DNA of 64,000 nucleotides from Amaranthus tricolor (Eukaryota > Streptophyta > Magnoliopsida > Caryophyllales > Amaranthaceae): the NCBI RefSeq assembly GCF_026212465.1, contig NC_080047.1, positions 44,240,059-44,304,058 on the forward strand, given 5' to 3'. Shown in pieces: positions 22,279 through 32,211 of the stretch; positions within the stretch are counted from its first letter, which is position 1; every line of letters begins with the position of its first letter. Under the pieces are notes generated by a model, which did not search any database, was not told where the DNA came from, and saw nothing but the letters and a program-made list of their open reading frames with translations. A program made the position numbers and the translations under genes.

Positions 22279-25200
22279 TCAATCCTCATCATCTGAAAGC
22301 AACCAAGATATAAACTCTGAGCTTTCACTCAGAAAACTGTCACATTGATTCGGGGGGGTGATCCTTTTTCTCATAAGCATCTCAATACAAGGTAACTTTC
22401 TTTTACGCCCACTCCGAGGCCTGGATCTGAATCGTTCATCAAATTCCTCGAGATCCCCCTGTTAAAAAACAAATAAAATATGTCGACAGACGTGTTACAT
22501 CTTGAATATAAGTGCATAAACCATATAAATTGAGAGAAGATAAAAGGATAATTTCTTACAGGCACATAAACATGGCGAAAAGTTTTTTCATGGTTATCCC
22601 GCACATGCTTGAAAGCGAATGTCATGCCACAACCAGGTATGCCACACATGAAGGGCCTCAGTTTCAAATGCACTGCATTAATATGCTGCTGCAGATTTGA
22701 TTTCTGTTTTATCAAGTCAAATATTTAAATCAGTATATTTATGCATTTCTTTATCATCAAAAAAGTAATATAGACCAAAAGTTGAAGCTTATTATAAGGG
22801 CTTACAGTGGTAAATGAATGGTCACAACCCTCAAAGTTGCATTTAATTGTAATTGGTAGGTGCTCTTCATGTGTTTGGAGGTGCCGTTTGTAATTTTTCC
22901 TTAGTTGCTTAGAACGACAAACCTCACATTTTACATATTGGTGACATGCTCTGATATGTTCCCTGAGGCACTTGATATTGGAAAAAGACTTCATACATTT
23001 GGGATCGGCGCAAAATGTTTCTGAAGATTTCAAGACTGAAAAAAGGTGTATAATCCTCCATTAGCTTCAAAACTGAATTTTTAAAAAATTCAAAGAATAA
23101 GACACAAACAAAACTTGCCATGTGATTCGGCATGTTTCTGCAACTGAGAAGCATATCTGAACACCTTTTCACACCCAATTTCCTGACAAACATGTTTGTC
23201 CTGTCCCTTCTTGCCGTCAGATTCAGGCTTATCCTTGTGAAAATCTCTTACGTGTCTACTAACGTTGCTGTGAACAGAAAACTCCTTATTACAATTTTCT
23301 ATAGGACATTTGAATAACTTCCCTTCATGTTGGAGCATGTGTCGATTCAAGTGATCTTTCCTTCTATAACTAGCATTGCAGTCATTTACCGGACAAGAGA
23401 AGGGCCTCTGCAGATAAATAAGTAATTTGTTCAGTCAAAAAACAAAGCACAACAAGCACTCTCTAGATTGTCTGAAAAATTGCCCTAATTCTCAAACCTC
23501 AAAAGAGTGCGTGTTAGAGGCTTGGCTTGACGGAGCTTCTCAGGAGGTCCCCCATCCTGATACTAGTCCAATCAAGATTTACAAGATAGCAAAGCCTCAT
23601 CGCATTTTGGAATTCTCTCTTTGGGATCCAATGCTTCACACACTTCCACATTAGTTCATAATCTGCAAGATTAACATAAATCAGCAATATGCATGGTGCA
23701 AATCACCCAAAAAAAAAAAAAACCTTGTCACAAATTGATTTGATACTACACTTCCATCATTAAGCACAATAATATTGCCCAACGCTGCATATTACTAACC
23801 TTAATCAAACGTACTAAGAAAGATTGCCAAACCCTTATTACTATAAAATTTTACCATCTACTAATAAGTAACTTTGAAAATGTAGTTTTATTCAACCCTA
23901 GTGACTAGTCTACAACAACAATTCACCAGTGTATTTCATCTAAATACAGTATAGACTGATATTATTTCTGTGCTTAAATTAATCAGGATCCACACACGTA
24001 GATTCCAAAGCACTAAATCAACACCATTATGCCTTTAAGTGGCTCTGGGGAAAAATCACCAAACCCAAACCACTTAATGCTTTAACATTTTCACTAGTCA
24101 TATATACTTCTAGATTATACGCATGTGGGCTTACATTTGAACGGACTGGGTCGCATTGGTCTTGCAAAAAAGATAGTGAGCTCACCATGAAGCAAAATTT
24201 GTATCGAAGTAAACCGCCTCAAAATACAAATTTTGCAATCCTCCTAAACTGTTCAAATAAAGACTTGTAAGAAAGAGCAGTATATTTTGTAGTCGTAAGT
24301 CGTAACAATTGTCACAATAACCAAGTTGTTGACCCTCTAAACATTCTGGATAATTACAATAAACTATCCTTGAAAATTCAGGTTTCCTAATCAAGGACCT
24401 ATCACTTGGATCTTGGACAAGAATTTCTCCAATGATAAAGGAACATTTTTTTTTACCAAAATGCCTCTTATTTTTTCCAAAAACTACCCACTTAAAACAA
24501 TAGAAGGAAATATAAACTGAGTTCCTTTTCTGTAAGAACCCAGAAGACTTCATGTTCTTCATCTAAAAAAGACTGATATATCCCAGATTACTCAGTCAAG
24601 ACTTCAACTTCCTTAACACCCATGATTATAGCAGAAAAACAAAGATCAAATGCCAAAGCATCAAGTCAGACCATAAATTGCTTCTTGAAAGTACCGACTA
24701 ATTGGCACAAGATGCTTCGAATAGTGGTGATTTTGAGGCAGTAAGAATAAGAGCTAAAGATATACGGCAGTTTTAAAGGGCTCAAAGAAATAAATGAAGG
24801 GCCGTAAACAGAGATTCACACCCACTAAAAATCCAAACCATTAAAAGCTTACACATTTTCACTGCTATAAACTATGTTGGCACTGATTTTCCTCAAAATT
24901 GACAAAAATAAGCTAAGTCAACCACCGTTGAATAGCCATCAATCAATTACTAAAATTTAAAGTCACTAATCATAATAAAAAAAAATCAATGAACACAGAA
25001 ATTAAAGTAGTTCAACTAATTAACACTTCAAAAAATAAAATTTTAGAACATATGAATTAATATATTAAAATATTAAATTACCTCAAAAGAGTGACTAAGC
25101 ATGTGTTGCTTCAAATGAGCTGGTTTCTTGAAGGTAACACCGCATTCTTCACAAGTATTACAACTCATTTCTCCCTCACCTTCCTCACCTCCAAGCTCTC

Positions 25201-25463
25201 TCTTCTTTTCCATTTCTTCCTGTTATTACGTATCAAACAAAACAAATCATAATTGAGAAAACATCAACGATATTCAAGGAGAAACGCAAAAAAAGAGATA
25301 GATTTTCAAGATGAATCAAGAGAAATACCTTATGATGAGAGATCAAGTGAGAATTCAGGAGTGACTTTTTGGATCTGGAAATACCGCAGAACTCGCAATA
25401 ATAGCGACGAATATCTCTGAATATTCGACCTATTTCTTCTATCCCCTTGGGTTCTTCTCCCAT
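22279..25463 (-). CDS. TFIIIA: Transcription factor IIIA, nine-C2H2-finger 5S rRNA gene activator
   Basis: Binds the internal control region of 5S rRNA genes to recruit RNA polymerase III, and also binds 5S rRNA. Six exons (minus strand): 25463-25329, 25219-25082, 23407-23119, 23035-22806, 22703-22560, 22458-22279; 1116 nt, 371 aa, phase kept. Nine C2H2 fingers in order: finger 1 at residues 23-44 ([10 protein letters not shown]), finger 2 at 68-88, then fingers beginning [43 protein letters not shown] and FMCGIPGC. A basic stretch follows ([11 protein letters not shown]) and an acidic end (SDDED). The start is the first ATG (25463); the open frame extends upstream only through a TTG codon. 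Exon 3 ends at a GC donor (ATG|GCAAGT), required to keep frame and give the conserved His-Val. Intron 2 contains the P5SM exon, the known plant autoregulatory switch. Confidence 0.96.
23498..23662 (-). ncRNA. P5SM: P5SM: plant 5S rRNA mimic, alternatively spliced poison exon of TFIIIA
   Basis: On the minus strand this segment has the 5S-rRNA-like blocks GCATTGGATCCCA (5S: GCACCGGATCCCA) and TAGTATCAGGATGGGGGACC followed by TCCTGAGAAG (5S: AGTACTAGGATGGGTGACC, then TCCTGGGAAG). It sits in intron 2 between finger-2 and finger-3 exons, where plant TFIIIA genes are known to hold P5SM. Likely acceptor TTGCAG before 23662 and donor TTTTGAG|GTTTGA at 23498. Inclusion after exon 2 gives Ile-Met-Asn-stop at once, so the isoform would be a nonsense-mediated-decay target. 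In the literature ribosomal protein L5 binds P5SM and promotes skipping, linking TFIIIA level to free L5/5S rRNA. Exact exon ends are inferred. Confidence 0.85.
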
Positions 25464-25649
25464 GGCTGCCGCGGCTATAAAAGTGAGGTTTCTAGGGTTT
25501 TCGAATTTCGGCAAGTGATTAAGAGTTAAACGATTTGGGATTTTATAATCAGGCCATCAGGGACTTATTGGTTTGGGCCATTATATGGGTTCATTGTAAT
25601 GGATTTGGGTTTTTCTTTTGCGAAACAAACATTCCATTAGGCTAAAAGT

Positions 25650-26500
25650 TTACGGCCCAACTTGTATGAGACCGTCTTAAGGTGAGACGACCTCAAAACA
25701 AGAACAGTTCATCTTGTATGATATCGTCCCACCATGAGATGGTTCCATATAATAACCCATTTTTTCAATTGATTACTTTAAGATCATTGATAATCGTTTT
25801 AAGGTAATAAGTAATTATTCTAAGACTACAAAAAGTAATTATATTAAAATTATGGGTGATCGCTTTAATGTTATAAATAATCATTTTAAGATAAAAAATA
25901 TATATTGGGCCAGCCCAATAGAGATGGTATCACCGTGAGACCGTCTCATTTAAGAATTAGTGAAACAAGAAACACATAAGCTAAAAAGTTTCTATTAATG
26001 GGCTATTTAACTCAAGTATGAGGCATGTCTCACGGTGAGATCGTCTCTTACAAAAATTTGTGAAGTTTCCATTATCACAAATACAAATTCTTGTGAAGGA
26101 CGGTCTATCCGAAAGACGCATTAAATATATGGCTAAATAGTCCAATTAATACAAATTAAAGAGAAAAAAATGTGGGCTTCTTGATTTGAAGTCGTCTCTT
26201 TAAGAGACGGTCTCTCACAAGAGTAAGTGTTTTATTATTGGGCTATTTATTCAAAGTATGAGGCACCTCTCACGGTTAGATTGTCTCATACAAGAATTTG
26301 TGATAAAAGAATACTTGTCTCCTTTAAGTGCGTTAACTCCATTCATAAAAAATAAACCACAAATTCTTGTATAAGACGGTTTCTCCAAGAGACATTCTCC
26401 ATCATAAGTTGAATAGTCCAACAAATAGAATAATTAGCATATGAGCTCTTTGTTTTGAGGTCGTCTTATCGAGAGATGACCTCTTACAAGAGTAGCTCTT
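25650..26500. repeat. Cluster of GAGAC/GTCTC inverted-motif repeats (family C)
   Basis: At least six occurrences of TATGAGACCGTCTT, GTGAGACGACCTC, CGGTGAGACCGTCTC or close variants. They surround a 25760-25960 core (TTGATTACTTTAAGATC, then ATATATATTGGGCCAGCCC) that also occurs at 2090-2285 and, partially, at 41225-41330. This looks like several short MITEs inserted next to or into each other. Confidence 0.75.
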
Positions 26501-26854
26501 GCTCTTTTTTATAGTAATGGAACATTTTATTTGTGGAAGATTGGTGTTAGAAATACTTTTACATGTGAGAACGAAGGATCTCACATTACAGAATTAGTGA
26601 ATTGTGAACTTGCATATAATATTTGGTATGTAATCCTTCTAATACTATATGGTTTTGAAAAATAGTAAACCTTATCAAATGTATATGCAAGTCAACGCTC
26701 ACTACCTATGAGTTTGTGGGCATATAAATCATGGGTATTGCTTAATACGTTTAATGTATGGACTACAAAATTTGTTATTTTAAGTGTAGAGGTCGGTTTG
26801 TTTTGAAGTGAATGCCATGATATCATATTTTTCTTACTCGGATTTCACATTAGC

Positions 26855-27025
26855 GTTGACTTGCATACACACTTGGTGAGAATGACTTGCATACAAATTA
26901 CAAACCAACGAGTAATAAACGTTGACTTGCATATACACAGTTGATGAGCGTTAACTTGCATACAAACTACAAACCTACGAGTAATGAACATTGACATGCA
27001 TATATATATATTGGATGAGATTAAC
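26855..27025. repeat. Tandem repeat, about 66-69 bp unit, 2.5 copies
   Basis: Unit starts GTTGACTTGCATA, contains GACTTGCATACAAATTAC and ends GAGTAATAAAC. Unit 1 is at 26855-26920, unit 2 at 26921-26989, and a partial third at 26990-27025. Each unit holds two internal ACTTGCATA motifs. Confidence 0.8.
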
Positions 27026-29122
27026 TCTTTTAAAAACGATATGGTATTAGGAAAATTATCCACAAAACATTATATACAAGTCGACAATCTAATATTCAGC
27101 TATTTTAATAATGTGGTATTCTTTTAACATGTAAATTATTTCTAAGAAATTAGTCAATTACATACATCTAAATCAATTGTTGGTTATTGTGTTGCATTGG
27201 AGTGAACGCAAGCCAATATTAATCGTTAGAAATCAGTCAAAAATGTGGAATTAACCAAGTAATCACTATCCATTAATTTTGTCATCCAATTTGGATGGTC
27301 TTTTTTGTAGTTGGCTTTACGTGGAATGTTACGCAATTATCTTGCTTTATTCCTACTTGTAGTAAATTATAGGAAGACCATCCAATTGCTCATACCTTAA
27401 ATGGAAGCTAATCCTTTGATGTGTAATTAGTGTCAATATCGTGTATCGTGTTGTGCTGTTTTTAATCTCGTTATTTGATCGTATATGTGAAAAAATAACT
27501 ATTAAAATAATATTAGTCATAAGTATTATATCAAAAGGTTATTATGGTATGTTTTGTAAAACATTACTTCAAATTGTTGTTATATTAACTTTTGCAAGTT
27601 ATTACAAAACTAAAAGCTACTACAAAATAGCACTTGGTGAACACTACTATTGATATGATTAACACTTCAATCATTTTTATGAGTTTGTTAGGAACAAAAA
27701 TATTTTTCCACATATTATATCTATATAATTAGTAATTTTGTTGCTAATTATAAATAGTTGAGTGATAATTTCTCTAAATGTCATGAAAAAGAATTAAAAA
27801 TCTGATAATAGTTATAATCACGACCGTAAAACTATTAAAGTAAAGGAGTGATAGAACCAAAGTTACTCTTGATCTCCTACTTTTTTTTGATATGGAGGAG
27901 GGTAACGAGGAAGAGAGAATTACTCGTTTAAATAAATCGAATTTTTAGATTATAAAGTAAAAGTAGAAAAAAATTAAGTGAAAATCAAACGCAACACATT
28001 TTTTAAAAATAATATTTACTTTATCGTGTATTATTTCATAATGAATCAATTCCGCCTCATAATATTGAAAGCACATCTCATAAGCTAATGGATAAGGATA
28101 TACCTAAATGAGTAAATCATACAATACTTTTGAAGTTTTAGCAATAAATTTTAGTTCGCCCTTTAATAGTTTGCCAATAAAATTGAATAATGACAAATCT
28201 TCTTGTTTGGTAGGTGATAAATTTCTACCTAAAACTCTAAAAGGTCTATGAAATTACTAAATTGGGCAAGTATTGACAAACCAAGCAAACCAACCCTTCA
28301 AGGCATAGCATATATGGAAAATAGTTGGTCCCCATCAACATACAACACCCTAAAATCTAAAATGAGAGCACACAAAACAAATTTGTTGAAGATTGATGAG
28401 ATCAAACTATGCACACAAGTTGTGTGATACAAGTACACAACATATACACATAATCAACACAAGTTAGTTCTTTATCATCAATAATTTTTTTCAGTTTAAT
28501 TTATACAGTACTCTCTTCAAATTAATTTTTAAATTTGTATGTTTGTTGAGAATTAGTGGAAAGAAACGAGGCATAGAAGAACACGCTCTTAATATTTCTT
28601 GTTTGTTTATAAGAAATAGAAATAAAACTTCAAGTTCACATTGTTTAGATCTCTTAAACTCAGTGACGGAGTCACGTAGTGAACAACGAGGTTGTTTGAC
28701 CTCACTTAAATTTTCAAAATTAAAGTTTTTTGCATATTAAATTTGATAAATATGTCAAATTTACTAATAAAAAATGCAAAAATGATAGTAATTATTTTCA
28801 AATAATTGTAATTTGACCTCACTTAACATATTTTCTATTTGTTTTGCTTTACTTAAGTGCGATATTAGAAAAAAATCTAATATATTTCATAAAAAATAAG
28901 GACATTACTATTTGTCGCCACCCTTTTCATTTTATCGTCACCCCTCCTAATGAAATTATGAATTTGCCCCTGAACTTTAAAAATTTACAAATATGCCATT
29001 GGAGTTAATAACTTTTCATTTTCATTTTTTTTAATTTTTTTTTATTATTTTTATTTATATTATTATTGTTATTATAATTATTATTATTTTTGTTATTATT
29101 ATTATTATTATTATTAAACCAC

Positions 29123-29178
<56 letters not shown>

Positions 29179-29247
29179 TAATAATAATTATAATAACAAA
29201 AATAATAAAAATTTTATAAAAAACAAAAATAAAATTAAAAAAAAAAA

Positions 29248-29293
29248 CAGTCGCACAAAACGTGCGACTCGAGTCGCACGTTCTGTGCGACTG
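29248..29293. repeat. 46-bp near-perfect GC-rich palindrome inside the foldback element
   Basis: CAGTCGCACAAAACGTGCGA meets its own reverse complement around a central CTCGAG, with only one mismatched pair. A half-length version lies at 29923-29946 and a degraded version at 30675-30720. It stands out as GC-rich against long A and T runs. Confidence 0.9.
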
Positions 29294-29367
29294 GTTTTTT
29301 TTTTTAATTATTTTTTTTTGAATTTCGACTTATAAAATTTCTTTTGTTTAATTAATTCATTTTTTAA

Positions 29368-29418
<51 letters not shown>

Positions 29419-29795
29419 GTGGTTGTTATTATTATTATTATTAAATTATTATTTTTGTTTTAATTATTATATTTAATTTATATTTTTAAATGTTATTAAC
29501 CCAAATGAATATGGCGGTAATATTGTTTACATTTATAAATTAACTTCAAAAACTTGAGGGGATTGAACCCATTAGATCAAATGAAAGATCCACCATTGCT
29601 CATGAAGAAACCACAATATTTCCTTATAATTGTCAATATATATGGTATTTGAGACCGTCTTTTTTAGAGACCTCTCAATTTGAACCGGCTTAATTTAAAT
29701 TTATTTTAAATAATGAAACAACATGATGTAATGCACGTGTTTTATTTTTTTTCCCAAATAATTGTTCAACTTTATTATTATTATTATTAAACCAC

Positions 29796-29846
<51 letters not shown>

Positions 29847-30029
29847 AAAAATAATAATTATAATAACAATAATAATAAAAAAATTTTAAAAAACAAAAAT
29901 AATTTTTTTTTAAAAAAAAAAACAGTCGCACAAAACGTGCGACTGGTTTTTTTTTTTTTTTTTTAATAAATTTTTTTTTTTTGAATTTCGACTTATAAAA
30001 TTTCTTTTGTTTAATTAATTCATTTTTAA

Positions 30030-30113
<84 letters not shown>

Positions 30114-30181
30114 GTGGTTGTTATTATTATTATTAAATTATTCTTTTTGTTTAATTATTATATTTAATTTATATTTTTAAA

Positions 30182-30260
<79 letters not shown>

Positions 30261-30265
30261 GTGGT

Positions 30266-30290
<25 letters not shown>
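30030..30290. repeat. Long (ATT)n arrays ending in (AAT)n
   Basis: (ATT)n runs at 30031-30111 and 30184-30260 face (AAT)n after ATTGTGGTTTAAT. They are part of the foldback element and generate spurious poly-Tyr, poly-Ile and poly-Asn frames. Confidence 0.95.
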
Positions 30291-30311
<21 letters not shown>

Positions 30312-30532
30312 TAATAATAAAAAAAAAAATAAATAAAAATTTAAATGAGGTGTATATTTCTAAATGAGGTGGAATAGTTGTCCACGTAGGACGGTGTGGT
30401 CGGCTTGAAGTCATCAATCTTACTGGGGCCGTAAACAAATATTACCGCCATATTCATTTGGGTTAATAACATTTAAAAATATAAATTAAATATAATAATT
30501 AAAACAAAAATAATAATAATAATAACAACCAC

Positions 30533-30601
<69 letters not shown>

Positions 30602-30794
30602 TTAAAAAATGAATTAATTAAACAAAAGAAATTTTATAAGTCGAAATTCAAAAAAAAAAAATAAAAAAAAAAAACCAGTCGCACAGAACGTGCGACTCGA
30701 GTCACTCGACCTTGCGACTGTTTTTTTTTTTTATTATTTTTTTTTTGTTTTTTATAAAATTATTATTATTATTGTTATTATAATTATTATTATT

Positions 30795-30827
<33 letters not shown>

Positions 30828-30832
30828 GTGGT

Positions 30833-30870
<38 letters not shown>

Positions 30871-31342
30871 AATAATAATAATTATAATAACAATAATAAT
30901 ATAAATAAAAAGAATAAAAAAAAATTAAAAAAATGAAAATAAAAAGTTATTAACTCCAATGGCATATTTGTAAATTTTTAAAATTATGGGGCAAATTCGT
31001 AATTTCATTAGGAGGAGAGGTGGCGTTAAAATGAAAAGGGTGGCGACAAATAAGAATCGGCAAAAATAAACATATAAAATAGGAGTAGTAAAAACTTCTA
31101 ATCACATCTCATGGATTAAATTAAACTACTTTTATTGCTTATCCAATCACTAACACATCACTCAGATAATAATGTAATTGTAGATTGTACTCTTAATAGC
31201 CTTAAGGATTCTTCCGTGAAAGCAAAGCCAGACTTATCTTCAATCTTCATCCTGTCTATTTCAAATTTTCCATTTCAACACTCTTTGAAGTGGCCCCCCA
31301 ATTTCTTGGGTCACTTCACATATTTTTGTTTCTTTCTCCCCA

Positions 31343-31456
31343 TATAAATCTTCAATTTTTTTAGCTTCCATTGTCAATATTCAATTCATGCTTTCTTCTC
31401 ATATAACCTAAACAATTAAAGAGTTTCTTTGAAGATTACTTAACAAATTTTTGCAG
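31343..31456 (+). promoter_or_regulatory. Probable core promoter and leader exon of the arabinofuranosidase gene
   Basis: TATAAA at 31343-31348, then a leader ending at a donor TTTTTGCAG|GTGAAC (exon end 31456). The acceptor GATACAG ends at 32161, leaving a 50-base second leader piece before the ATG at 32212. Inferred from motifs only. Confidence 0.45.
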
Positions 31457-32211
31457 GTGAACATCACAATTTAATTCAATGCAAGGGAATAATATATAAT
31501 TTACAACAATATAATTTATTGGCATGCATATGTTTAGTATAATAATTCCAAAGATCAACACTTTATTGGTTATACTACTATAATAGGAGTGAGTTGTACT
31601 TGTACCCATGATTTTTTGGATTATTTTGACTTATCTGAATCATTTTTAATTTTCCATTTCCATCGTTTAGGGTGTTTGTTAATGGGTAATTGAATTGCAT
31701 GCATAAAGGTTGCAACTTTGACTTTTATTTAATCTCATTTTAGTTCTTGGGTAGGTTTGTTTGTTGCCAAATTGAGTGATTATGGTAATTGGTTATTGGG
31801 TCTTTTACACAATCTCAATTTGATAAGCTGATGATCACAATTAAGTGATTAAGGTGCTTAATCATTGGGTCTTTGTTGGGAAGGTTTATCCCACTCCATA
31901 ATTAAAGATGTGTGCATACTTTATAAGTTATCGGAACCCTTCTTCCTGTTGCGATGTGATTTTAGGATAGTATATATCTTTTTGGCTTATCATGTTTTCC
32001 GATAATATGCTCACATTCACAATAAGTTCTTTGAAGTTATGAACTCAGAAAAAGGGTTATTGTAATTCATTATAACTGTTTACATGATGATCCACTTTTT
32101 TGTGATTGCTATTTTTGGCAATTTTGGGTGTGATTTATGATTTTACTAAATATGGATACAGATTCTGCAATTTTCAGAAGATTGATTGAAGATTAATGTG
32201 TTAAAGCAGCA

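Larger units (their letters stand above)
25464..28899. other. Gene-free region: TFIIIA promoter side, repeats, AT-rich spacer
   Basis: The TFIIIA 5' leader and promoter should lie within about 25464-25650. It is followed by the GAGAC repeat cluster (25650-26500), a tandem repeat (26855-27025) and AT-rich sequence. Frames in 27441-28740 have no domain or splice support. I see no gene. Confidence 0.6.
28900..31061. mobile_element. 2.16-kb foldback/long-inverted-repeat transposon built of AAT/ATT arrays
   Basis: The left arm (28900-29530) and right arm (30431-31061) are near-complete inverted copies, each about 630 bp. They begin ATTTGTCGCCACCCTTTTCA, continue through ATATGCCATTGGAGTTAATA and end at CCCAAATGAATATGGCGGT. 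AAAAATAA flanks both ends (28892-28899 and 31062-31069), a possible 8-bp target duplication, though in A-rich DNA. Each arm contains (ATT)n-AAACCACA-(AAT)n hairpins and a GTCGCAC-rich palindrome. The loop (29531-30430) holds a third partial arm copy at about 29765-30185. No transposase is seen. Long inverted ends suggest a Mutator-like or foldback class. Confidence 0.85.

Noticed and set aside
22512..22700. Plus-strand frame over TFIIIA exon 5
   Set aside because: Antisense shadow of the finger-9 exon.
25464..25514. Upstream extension of TFIIIA
   Set aside because: The extension would start at TTG; the first ATG at 25463 fits the family N terminus.
26855..27025. CRISPR-like direct repeats
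   Set aside because: Units are contiguous tandem repeats without unique spacers, in a plant genome.
29090..30438. Poly-Asn, poly-Tyr and poly-Ile frames
   Set aside because: They are translations of AAT/ATT microsatellites in the foldback element.
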